In this document: positions 27,925 to 35,351 of the stretch, piece after piece | Position numbering within the stretch: the first letter of the stretch is position 1 | Layout: each line of letters begins with the position of its first letter | Assembly: GCA_030913385.1 (NCBI GenBank) | Contig: CP133159.1 | Coordinates: 4,319,001-4,383,000 of the forward strand | Source: Cytophagaceae bacterium ABcell3 | GTDB taxonomy: Bacteria; Bacteroidota; Bacteroidia; Cytophagales; Cytophagaceae | Direction: 5' to 3' | Length of the DNA stretch: 64,000 nt | Notes under the pieces: generated by a model | Databases searched by the model: none | Told to the model about the DNA's origin: nothing | The model's input: only the letters and a program-made list of their open reading frames with translations | Position numbers and translations under genes: made by a program

Positions 27925-28584
27925 ATGAAGCTGAAAGAACTGTTTACGAGGGACAAGAGCAAAAAGAGAGACAAGGACGAAAACAGAGCCAAAAGAGAGC
28001 GGAAGGAAAATAACAACAAGCAGCAGAACCTGGAGCTGAAAAAGAAAAACCAGGATAAAACAGAGGTAGACGTAACACCAGAAGACAAACCTCAGAAGGA
28101 GAAAAGCAGAGAGGAAAGAATAAAGCTACAAAAGCATACGTTAGGCTTTCCTTCTGAAATAGATGGCACAGAGGTAGATGTAATACTTGAGGTGCCTGAG
28201 GTAAAAGTAGATAAAATTCGTATCAATGTAGAAGACATTGATGCAAGAGTAGACCTTCATGTAGAAGCCCTGAACCTGGTACATATAGACGCCGGGGTTC
28301 ATGCCCATCTCGATCAGGTAGAGGTAATCATAACGGGTGTAAGGGCCGAAGCATACCTGCAAGTACGTTTGGAAAGGGTCAAAAGCGTACTGGTTCGAGT
28401 AATGGAAATGCTCGACAACAATGCTGATATGCTTACTGAAGTGCTAAAGCCAATTGGCGAAGGTGCCGGAAAGGCTACCGGGCAAATCGGTGAAGGCGCC
28501 GGAAGTGCCACGGGAAGCATTGGTGAGGGCGCCAAAGGCACACTCAGCGGAGTAGGACAAGGAACTAAACAGGCCGCCAGTTAA
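27925..28584 (+). CDS. Cluster paralog 2: PDV-core protein with 11-residue repeats
   Basis: 219 residues. A very charged N-terminal region of about 75 residues (KKRDKDENRAKRERKE) precedes the shared core at 82-175 (EVDVILEVPEVKVDKIRINV, AEAYLQVRLERVKSVL). The tail from 178 has three exact 11-residue units (GEGAGKATGQI, GEGAGSATGSI, GEGAKGTLSGV) and ends GQGTKQAAS. 69 bp after paralog 1 on the same strand. The stop codon lies within a hairpin (28570-28592). Function unknown. Confidence 0.85.
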   Translation: MKLKELFTRDKSKKRDKDENRAKRERKENNNKQQNLELKKKNQDKTEVDVTPEDKPQKEKSREERIKLQKHTLGFPSEIDGTEVDVILEVPEVKVDKIRINVEDIDARVDLHVEALNLVHIDAGVHAHLDQVEVIITGVRAEAYLQVRLERVKSVLVRVMEMLDNNADMLTEVLKPIGEGAGKATGQIGEGAGSATGSIGEGAKGTLSGVGQGTKQAAS

Positions 28585-28607
28585 GCGGCCTGTCCCCTTT
28601 GTATTTT
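28570..28607 (+). terminator. Intercistronic hairpin over the paralog 2 stop codon
   Basis: caggccgc and gcggcctg pair around cagttaa, which contains the TAA stop; a looser pyrimidine/T-rich stretch follows (tccccttt, then tattttt). It could partly terminate transcription or protect the upstream message, separating paralogs 1 and 2 from 3-5. Confidence 0.6.
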
Positions 28608-28631
28608 TAACCTTATAAAAAACAAATATTT

Positions 28632-29123
28632 ATGTCAGAAGACCAGAAAAACAACAGCCACGAAGAACAAAAAGACTTTGATATCTCGTCTGAGAAAAAA
28701 GTGCCTGAACCTGATGTAATCCTTGATGTTCCCAAGCTTAAAGTGGGCGAAATCAAGTTAGATGTAGAAAACCTTGACGCTGAAATTTCTGTCAAAGCCC
28801 AACTTGCTAACTTTGTCAATATTGAAGTAGGAACCAAAGTACATATAGAAAAGGTAAAGCTGGAGATAAAAGAGGTTGAAGCAGAAGCCCACCTCAACGT
28901 TCGACTGAAACGGGTTGAAAACATACTGTTAAGAACCCTTAAGTACCTGGACGAAAACCCAGATGCGCTTAAAAACCTTATCCCTCTGGATAAAATAAAC
29001 GCTTCCAATGGACAAAAGTCAAATACAGTAGGGGGAAAAATCCAATCTGCTGGGGAATCTTTAGGCGAAAACAAAGCAGGAGAACTGGTTCAGAAAGCGG
29101 GAGAGAAAATTTCAAAATCTTGA
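28632..29123 (+). CDS. Cluster paralog 3: PDV-core protein without Gly repeats
   Basis: 163 residues. The core at 25-116 (EPDVILDVPKLKVGEIKLDV, EAEAHLNVRLKRVENIL, YLDENPDALKNL) aligns with paralogs 1 and 2 along its length. The tail (117-163) is short and polar (GGKIQSAGESLGENKAGELV) and only faintly recalls the 11-residue units. No signal peptide. The same family as its neighbours, with diverged ends. Confidence 0.85.
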   Translation: MSEDQKNNSHEEQKDFDISSEKKVPEPDVILDVPKLKVGEIKLDVENLDAEISVKAQLANFVNIEVGTKVHIEKVKLEIKEVEAEAHLNVRLKRVENILLRTLKYLDENPDALKNLIPLDKINASNGQKSNTVGGKIQSAGESLGENKAGELVQKAGEKISKS

Positions 29124-29144
29124 CACATTTAGCAAGGCTTAATT

Positions 29145-29375
29145 ATGGCAGAAGACGAAAAGAGAGACGAAAAGGGCCGTAGGTATATAGCAGAGATTTC
29201 TGCTGCCTCTGAAACAAAAAAGCACAACGTCATCAAAGACGAGAAAAAAGGTGAAGTGAAAAATGAAACCACCCATAGGAATATCATACTCAGAAAAGCG
29301 GCAGGAGCCAAAAGGTGGGTCAAGAAAATAATAAACACCAAAACAGGAGAAACAAAAACCAGCAAAGAGAAATAA
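29145..29375 (+). CDS. Cluster small basic protein
   Basis: 76 residues, rich in Lys, Glu and Arg, with a C-terminal half HRNIILRKAAGAKRWVKKII that could form a basic amphipathic helix. It has none of the PDV core. It lies 22 bp after paralog 3 and 6 bp before the next gene, so it is very probably co-transcribed. No known family. Confidence 0.65.
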   Translation: MAEDEKRDEKGRRYIAEISAASETKKHNVIKDEKKGEVKNETTHRNIILRKAAGAKRWVKKIINTKTGETKTSKEK

Positions 29376-29380
29376 ATAGC

Positions 29381-29662
29381 ATGGAGAAAGGCAAAAAACT
29401 CAAATCAGACAAACCGCTAGAGGAACCTGATGTAGAATTTTCCGCCGGCGCCAAAATGAAATGGATGCATGTAGAAAAAGCAGGAAAAGTGGAAGTAGAA
29501 AACTACAGCAATATAAAACATGAAGAGTTTCACCAGAGCATTAGGATAAATATGCCCGATGAGATAAAAGATGGTGAAACTTATGAAAGTGCAGAGATCC
29601 AAACCCGAAGGGAAAATGCCCTTGATGAAGAGGATGCTATGCCAGACGAGCCAGAATCTTGA
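29381..29662 (+). CDS. Cluster small acidic protein with partial PDV motif
   Basis: 93 residues from the ATG at 29381; the longer frame from 29315 would overlap the preceding gene. It begins with a charged stretch and then EEPDVEFSAGAKMKWMHVEK, whose EPDV entry matches the start of the paralog cores, but the rest differs. The tail is acidic (ENALDEEDAMPDEPES). It may be a diverged or shortened member. Last gene of the cluster, followed by a hairpin. Confidence 0.65.
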   Translation: MEKGKKLKSDKPLEEPDVEFSAGAKMKWMHVEKAGKVEVENYSNIKHEEFHQSIRINMPDEIKDGETYESAEIQTRRENALDEEDAMPDEPES

Positions 29663-29664
29663 TA

Positions 29665-29690
29665 AAGCCACACTCCTCGCAGTGCGGCTT
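29665..29690. terminator. Hairpin between cluster and convergent DUF305 gene
   Basis: aagcc-a-cact / agtg-c-ggctt arms separated by cctcgc. T-rich on the minus-strand side. Probably terminates one or both convergent units. Confidence 0.6.
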
Positions 29691-29724
29691 CTGATTTTAC
29701 AGGGTATTCCACCTTTGCTACAGC

Positions 29725-30357
29725 TTACTCCCCGGCCTGAAGTGCCTCAAGGGTTTCAATCTGGCTTTGCTTTATGTTTGCAGACTCTTCTGCAACTGCG
29801 GCCACCTCCTCTACCCTTCCGTGTTCCATTTGCAAATTGGCAAGTTGAATCCCTTTTTCATTATGTAAAATCATCAGTGCAGGGAAATCTTCCTCAACAT
29901 CATCCTTCGTATCTACTGCTGCCTTTTCTTCTTCAAATTCCTGAAGAAAATTTTCCAGTTCGGGCAAATGCGCCCCATTTCTAGGCATAGGATGAACTGC
30001 ATGAATGTAGTTCGAAAAATAGTCCAACTCCCGCTCCTGAACAGCCTGTATATCTCTGGACACTTCCACCTGAATGGTATCCTGCGCCCGTCTTATTTGA
30101 TAGTCTGTCATGGCAATACCTACTTGATGGTGAATGACCATCAAAGAGGCATAATCATAATCAGGGTCTCCTGTAAGCTCCATGGCCCTCATCTGTTCCA
30201 ATGATTGAAACATTAACTCAGAAAGTGAAGCTGTGACATGCCCAGGCACTTCATCACCCAAGCGCCCCCCATCTGTAGGCATATGCCTTTCCCGACAGGC
30301 CGACAGCAGTATTATTGAAAATAAAAAAATCACCATGCAGAAGGAAGTTCTATTCAT
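29725..30357 (-). CDS. DUF305 lipoprotein, copy 1
   Basis: 210 residues with a lipoprotein signal (FSIILLSAC at the lipobox). Two DUF305-type halves: the first contains DPDYDYASLMVIHHQVGIAM, the second PALMILHNEKGIQLANLQM. DUF305 folds as a ferritin-like four-helix bundle, and some members bind metal through a HH pair; only the first half keeps HH here. Probably periplasm-facing. A second such gene lies at 34543. Confidence 0.8.
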   Translation of the reverse strand: MNRTSFCMVIFLFSIILLSACRERHMPTDGGRLGDEVPGHVTASLSELMFQSLEQMRAMELTGDPDYDYASLMVIHHQVGIAMTDYQIRRAQDTIQVEVSRDIQAVQERELDYFSNYIHAVHPMPRNGAHLPELENFLQEFEEEKAAVDTKDDVEEDFPALMILHNEKGIQLANLQMEHGRVEEVAAVAEESANIKQSQIETLEALQAGE

Positions 30358-30475
30358 ACGAATTACTTTTTAAGCAAATAAGAAACCCACTTATTGAATA
30401 GATTGTTATCAAGATCCAATTGACCTTTGCTCAGATATTGCCCATATGGAAGTAAAAGATTTAAAAGTTATATAT

Positions 30476-30632
30476 TAGTGCCTGCTGAAGAAGTCACAAG
30501 TGTGCGTAGCCACAAAGCATGCCTGTGGCTACACTACGCATGGCCTTACATGAAGACCAAAAAACTTTGTACCTATACCTCATAATAAAATATAAACAGA
30601 TCAATATTTCGGGCGTTTTTCAGCGCACCCTA
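30476..30632. mobile_element. MITE-like element (family B), short form
   Basis: Begins TAGTGCCTGCTGAAGAAGTC and ends TTTTTCAGCGCACCCTA; shares the internal tacgcatggccttacatgaa and aacagatcaatatttcgggc segments with the 15511 element but lacks about 125 internal bases and carries an extra hairpin (tagccacaaa ... tgtggcta). It ends one base before a non-authentic ATG at 30634. Confidence 0.78.
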
Positions 30633-30660
30633 TATGAGACATCTATTTAAAAATGCAATA

Positions 30661-32072
30661 ATGGTAAAAAGTACTTTTTTCGCTCTTGCAGTGTTGCTGA
30701 CTTTTCCTTTCTTTCACTCTTGCAACAAAAGAATTAGCCCGTCAGCACCCTCGGTATCTGACACCTTGTCCCACATACCTATCAACCACCAATCGTTTAT
30801 AAACATACCTGTAAATATTGATTTAGCTTTTTTAGAAGACACATTAAATCATTTAATTCCCAAGAATATTTCTTCTGGAAATGATTGGCTAACTGAAAAA
30901 GTGCAGGTAACTGGAAAAATCAACAAAGACTTTCAATATAAATACCATGCAGAAAGAAGCCCAATAACTTTATCAACGCACAATGCCCAAGTCGTAGCAC
31001 AAACTTCTGTGAAGTATGCAGCAGAAGGCAGAACCCGGGTTATCGCATTGGTATCAACTTCGTGTGGCATAAAAGAACCCAAGCGAACACTTGACAATAT
31101 TGGTTTTTCAGCCAATTTTTCCATTGCACCGGACTGGCATTTAAAAAACCACATCCAACCATTGGACATAGTTCCGGTAAACCGTTGCAAATTAACGGCC
31201 ATCAACATTGACGTGACCAATAAAGTCAAAAAATCTCTACAAAATGCTCTGTCGGACCTGACGCCTGAAATAAATGACCAAATCCAGCAAAATGTAAATC
31301 TACCTCAAACCATGGACCTTGTCTGGCAAGAGTTAAACAAACACCACTTTTTGCAAGAGAATCTTTGGATAAACCTCAACCCCCAAAACATATACTTATC
31401 CGACATTACTGGACAGGGGAAAAAATACAGATCAAAACAGCACTCACAGCCGCACCTGAAGTTTTATACAAAGACACACCTTCGCCTAAACCGTTGACAA
31501 AGGTACCCGAACCCCAGAGAATGTCTACCTTTCCTGAAGGATTTGACCTGCTCATTACAGGCGGACTTTCCTTTGAAGAGGCTTCGCTATTAGCCGCTGC
31601 CAATACAGACTCTGTCTTTCAAATAGGAAAGAGAAAACTATATGTCAATGATATTAAGGTCAGCGGTTCAGGCAATGCATTGTTTGTAAAACTGCAAGTG
31701 AGTGGAGCCCTAGATGGCACATTATGGTTTACAGGCATACCTTACTATGACGAAGAATCTAAGCAAATTAAAATCAAAGACTTTGATTATAGCCTTGAGA
31801 CCAAAAACATATTAAAGAAAACAGCCGATTGGTTAAAACATAGCCACTTTAAGGACCTTATTAACGAAAGGTTGGTTTTTGAGCTGGACGAAGAGCTAAA
31901 AAAGTCCTGTACGGCACTAACTTCTGTCATTAATAAAGATCTATCAGAAGTTGTATCCATGACAGGCAAGGTAAACAGCATTGAGCCTTTAGGAGTTGTA
32001 GCAGACCCAGATACACAATACCTGAAAATTTACCTTAGAACACGTGGCGAAATCGCACTAAATATTAAATAG
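30661..32072 (+). pseudogene. DUF4403 lipoprotein, split by one frameshift
   Basis: From the ATG at 30661 the protein starts MVKSTFFALAVLLTFPFFHS with a lipobox cysteine. The reading frame continues to GQG near 31418, where the tract GGGGAAAAAA (31416-31425) lacks one base; in the next frame it resumes with EKIQIKTALTAAPEVLY and runs to 32072. Joined, it gives about 471 residues, normal for DUF4403, a family of repeated lipid-binding-like domains in Bacteroidota. Either a pseudogene, a sequencing error or, less likely, a programmed shift. The stop codon is the first three bases of a family B repeat end. Confidence 0.75.
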
Positions 32073-32110
32073 GGCCTGCTGAGAAAATCATAAGTGTGTG
32101 CCACCTAATG
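32070..32110 (+). repeat. Family B end fragment at the DUF4403 stop
   Basis: TAGGGCCTGCTGAGAAAATC then ataagtgtgtg matches the left end of the 15511 element. The TAG is the DUF4403 stop codon. No right end is found before the phosphoesterase gene. Confidence 0.7.
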
Positions 32111-32154
32111 AGGTTCCGACCTTGACTAACCTTGAGCTGTAGTGCTTGATCCTA

Positions 32155-32781
32155 TCAGAATTCAAGCACCACAGGTTGGTTTTTATAAAAGTAATGTTTA
32201 TCCAACAACGAAGCATTGATAAATTTGATGCCATTTTGCTCCACCATTCCATAGCCTTCATGTATATGGCCAGAAATAAACACTTTAGGTTTTACCTCTT
32301 CTATCTTGTTTAAAAGCTGCTTACAACCAACTTTTTCGTCAAACACAGTGCTATCCAGTACACCATATGCAGGACCATGAACGACCAAAATATCTGTATC
32401 GTCGGGAATCAAGTCCCAATGTTTTTGTATATCTTCCCCCTTTTGACGCTGGAAAGCCCAGTCGTAGAACCAAGGTTGAATGGGCGACCCCCAAATTTTC
32501 AAGCCATTAATTTCTGTGCCACTGTCGTCGAGGTAAATAACATTATCAGGAATTAAAGGCTTTATTTCCTCTGGCAGCTTTTTTTCAAAAAAGAAATCAT
32601 GATTTCCGGCAATGAATATTTTATATTGATAGTCCTGTTTAGAAAACCATTTCAGAAAGTCTTTAATCTCCCTTTCCGTACCTTTTTGAGACACATCACC
32701 GGAATGTATCAAAACATCCCCTTTAGGAAGTTCAACCAAGTCATGCATTCCATGTGTGTCAGATATAAAAACAAACTTCAT
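32155..32781 (-). CDS. Metallophosphoesterase
   Basis: 208 residues from the ATG at 32781 (MKFVFISDTHGMHD). The motifs of the calcineurin-like superfamily are present in order: SDTHG, IHSGDVSQKG (GDxx), AGNHDFFF, VVHGPAYG and SGHIHEGYG. It has no signal peptide, so it is cytoplasmic. Substrate unknown; related small proteins act on nucleotides or phosphodiesters. The ATG eleven codons into the longer frame sits directly before the conserved start. Confidence 0.9.
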   Translation of the reverse strand: MKFVFISDTHGMHDLVELPKGDVLIHSGDVSQKGTEREIKDFLKWFSKQDYQYKIFIAGNHDFFFEKKLPEEIKPLIPDNVIYLDDSGTEINGLKIWGSPIQPWFYDWAFQRQKGEDIQKHWDLIPDDTDILVVHGPAYGVLDSTVFDEKVGCKQLLNKIEEVKPKVFISGHIHEGYGMVEQNGIKFINASLLDKHYFYKNQPVVLEF

Positions 32782-32821
32782 ATTCTTTCCCCCTTCACTT
32801 TTCCCCCTAAACAAATAAACT

Positions 32822-33481
32822 TTATTTATTCTCCATCATCTGAAAATGAACTTGCAATAGTTTACTGCTCTTGGCCAATTCACCGGCCCGTACACTGAAA
32901 ATGTGATTAACAATTAGATCACACTGCGTAAGAAAGTCTGCGGTAATCATATTTGAGAAGCTTTCTTCAGACATATGCCTACTTCTCAATTCTTTTTTCA
33001 CATTTCTTCTATATGGTCTTTTTCCTGTAAGTTCTTCGTTGCAGTCTTTCATCACCTTGCTCAAGTCTCCAGTGCCGATAAAACCTTCAGTATGCTTATC
33101 AAAGCAATCGCACCACGACTCCAAAAAGAAATCAGGGTTTTTCAACTCCAGCTCATTTTCTTCACTGCTGAGGTATATCGCCTGATAAGCTTCACAATTT
33201 TTTGAAAAGTTGCTATACACATTGGCATAAAACTCTTCAAAAGATATATTCTGTTTTTCAATTTCTTCCGCTACTGTTTTTACGAACTCTGGCTCTTTGA
33301 AGTAAATTTCATGGTCAATATCAGGTAAAATTTCCTCAAAAGACTCTTTAGTTACAGTATCTGCCAAGGATACTTCTTTGCAGTATCTATTAGCAAGACT
33401 ATCAGCCAGGTTCTGACCATAACTAAACAATACTGGAGCGCACAAAAACAGTACAAAAAGAATAGCTTTATTAAATCTCAT
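32822..33481 (-). CDS. Secreted hypothetical protein
   Basis: 219 residues from the ATG at 33481. The signal peptide is MRFNKAILFVLFLCAPVLFS then YGQN. The mature part is acidic, helical and has several cysteines (YCKE, NCEAY, WCDCFDKH, DCNEE, QCDLI), suggesting disulfides or metal binding in the periplasm. No family recognised. It is 40 bp upstream of the phosphoesterase and on the same strand, so co-transcription is possible. Confidence 0.75.
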   Translation of the reverse strand: MRFNKAILFVLFLCAPVLFSYGQNLADSLANRYCKEVSLADTVTKESFEEILPDIDHEIYFKEPEFVKTVAEEIEKQNISFEEFYANVYSNFSKNCEAYQAIYLSSEENELELKNPDFFLESWCDCFDKHTEGFIGTGDLSKVMKDCNEELTGKRPYRRNVKKELRSRHMSEESFSNMITADFLTQCDLIVNHIFSVRAGELAKSSKLLQVHFQMMENK

Positions 33482-33813
33482 CAAAAAAGGTTTAAAGTAA
33501 ACAAAAGCAATACCTAACTATAACGTCAAATTCTATATTTCGTCTATATATAAATAATCTTATATAATATAAAAAGTTTACCAAACTAAAGACATTGTGC
33601 GTACAAAACCTAAGCACAAGTCAAAAACACATATTATACTTCGTTACATCCACGCATTATAAGTAATAAAAAATACTTATACAACGAAAGCTAATATATA
33701 AGTAATAACACTGATATCATACAAAATAATATTTCTTTAACTTTACAGTTAACAAAAATTTATACTACAGACTTAATAAAGCATAAAGCAAAACAAAATT
33801 TTATTCTTCAACA
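33482..33813. other. AT-rich intergenic region with palindrome
   Basis: 332 bp of very AT-rich sequence between divergent genes. A perfect inverted repeat, TATAAGTA / TACTTATA (33658-33681, loop of eight), is followed by more aagtaata-type boxes; it could be an operator. A box TAACTTTA near 33738 could be the -7 element of the HPP gene, but no good TTTG precedes it. Confidence 0.5.
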
Positions 33814-34353
33814 ATGGCGAAACTTGTGAGAAAATTAAGGCTTCAGTACAAAGTAGCGTACAAGGTGTACCTGCTAGACTACTTGCTTTCATGGCTTGGA
33901 GGGTTTATGGGAATAGCTATTTTAGGATTGCTTAATTCTTTAATATTCTCTTCAAGAGAAGTTATCATGCTAATTGGTTCATTTGGTGCCTCTGCAATTC
34001 TACTTTATGGAGAATTCAAGAGCCCATTGTCTCAACCACGCAATTTGGTGGGGGGACATATCGTATCAGCTTTGGTTGGTGTTACTATTGCTTTACTGCC
34101 AGTGTCGGAACTATGGATTTCTGCAGCATTGGCAGTTTCATTGGCCCTATTAATAATGAAGTTAACATCAACTACCCACCCACCGGGAGGCGCAACTGCA
34201 TTAATAGCAGTAATTGGGGGTGAAAAAATTACCAGTATGGGCTACTGGTATGTGCTTTTCCCGGTTGGGACGGGAGCTGTCATCTTGTTGATTGTGGCCG
34301 TTTTGCTCTACAACATTTCAGGACTGAGAAAATACCCTGATAAATGGTTTTAA
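33814..34353 (+). CDS. HPP family membrane protein
   Basis: 179 residues with four or five membrane spans. The signature STTHPPGGATAL contains the HPP motif, and FGASAILLYGEFKSPLSQPR is also typical. HPP proteins are integral inner-membrane proteins; some plant and cyanobacterial members are implicated in nitrite transport, but the function here is unknown. No fused CBS domain. Single gene with its own terminator. Confidence 0.9.
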   Translation: MAKLVRKLRLQYKVAYKVYLLDYLLSWLGGFMGIAILGLLNSLIFSSREVIMLIGSFGASAILLYGEFKSPLSQPRNLVGGHIVSALVGVTIALLPVSELWISAALAVSLALLIMKLTSTTHPPGGATALIAVIGGEKITSMGYWYVLFPVGTGAVILLIVAVLLYNISGLRKYPDKWF

Positions 34354-34421
34354 GATAGACAGATTGAAACTTTCTCTGGTTATACCCTTCTGACGGAAAA
34401 ATAAATTTCCGGTACCAAGGG

Positions 34422-34459
34422 AGCGTCTGCCTTGGATAGTCGGCAGACGCTTTTGTTTT
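34422..34459 (+). terminator. Terminator of the HPP gene
   Basis: agcgtctgcc / ggcagacgct with a ten-base loop, then tttgtttt. The gcagacgc segment also echoes part of repeat family A, which starts immediately after. Confidence 0.85.
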
Positions 34460-34510
34460 AACCTGAAATATGCATTTGAACTTTCTATTGCGTGGCAAAA
34501 TAACTTCAAC
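34459..34510 (+). repeat. Dispersed repeat family A, single half
   Basis: AACCTGAAATATGCATTTGA then actttctattgcgtggcaaa and ataacttcaac. Lies between the HPP terminator and the convergent DUF305 gene. Confidence 0.85.
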
Positions 34511-34542
34511 ATCTTTCCTATCTAGAAAAAATCCTAAGGTAA

Positions 34543-35175
34543 CTAAATATCCTCATCTTCACCGTTGATGTACGCATCTAAGGCGTGCAATTCTGCTTCT
34601 TGGGTAGCAATTATATTTCTTGCAAGCTCAACAAGCTCAGCAGAGCGTCCATAAGTTTCATAGATCCTGGCCAGCCTTACTCCCTGATCGTGATGAAGGG
34701 CAATGGCTTGAGCAAACTCGCTGTCGATATCATCTCCAGTTATTTCCACTTCACCCACTTCATCTTCGGCCACTTCCAAATACCGGCTCACTGCATCACG
34801 AAAAGTCCTTCTATCATCCTCAGGAGTAAACTCATCAGTAAACTCTTCAAACCTTAGTAAGTCCCTCTCACTATTCCGAACCACTCGTTCGGCGAGTTCA
34901 ATAAGCAACACATCATCCCCCCTAGCTATTTGTTCATCTGCAATTTGTATACCCGCCTCTTTATGTCGTTGCATCAGACTTGCAAAATCATAATCCGGAT
35001 CTCCGGTCAGTTCCACATCTCTCATATCAGCCAATGCCTCCTCAACTACATTGAGCAAATTAGCGTCAGTCACCTCAGGCGCAGGCCCTCTCCTTTCGCT
35101 GGTTGCCGGGCGTTCACCACATGAACCTAGTAGAAACAATGCTCCTACAAACATCATCAAAACCTTCACTTTCAT
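34543..35175 (-). CDS. DUF305 lipoprotein, copy 2
   Basis: 210 residues with lipobox ALFLLGSC followed by GERPATSERRG. Two DUF305-like halves: DPDYDFASLMQRHKEAGIQI and FAQAIALHHDQGVRLARIY, each followed by a helix with a Q/E-E motif. Here the second half keeps HH and the first has HK, the reverse of the gene at 29725. Very acidic. Probably a periplasm-facing helical bundle. Confidence 0.8.
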   Translation of the reverse strand: MKVKVLMMFVGALFLLGSCGERPATSERRGPAPEVTDANLLNVVEEALADMRDVELTGDPDYDFASLMQRHKEAGIQIADEQIARGDDVLLIELAERVVRNSERDLLRFEEFTDEFTPEDDRRTFRDAVSRYLEVAEDEVGEVEITGDDIDSEFAQAIALHHDQGVRLARIYETYGRSAELVELARNIIATQEAELHALDAYINGEDEDI

Positions 35176-35320
35176 ATCCGTCTATTGTTTTTTACCTTAA
35201 TCTAAAACCTTGTGCAAAAGGAAATGTTAAATGTAAAGAGTTTAAAACTATCTTTACCCCTTGGCTTGATACATGTACTGCTGTAGATTCTAGTTGACTA
35301 TTTAAACATAAAAAAATTCA

Positions 35321-35328
35321 TAACTTTG
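35321..35328 (+). promoter_or_regulatory. Probable -7 element of the antiporter gene
   Basis: TAACTTTG matches TAnnTTTG exactly, 23 bases before the ATG at 35352. The -33 element is not clear (TTGA lies slightly too far upstream). Confidence 0.45.
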
Positions 35329-35351
35329 TATGGAAGCATTTGCTACTTTGA

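Noticed and set aside
31420-31425. Programmed -1 frameshift in the DUF4403 gene
   Set aside because: The tract does not form a proper X-XXY-YYZ heptamer in frame; an indel is simpler.
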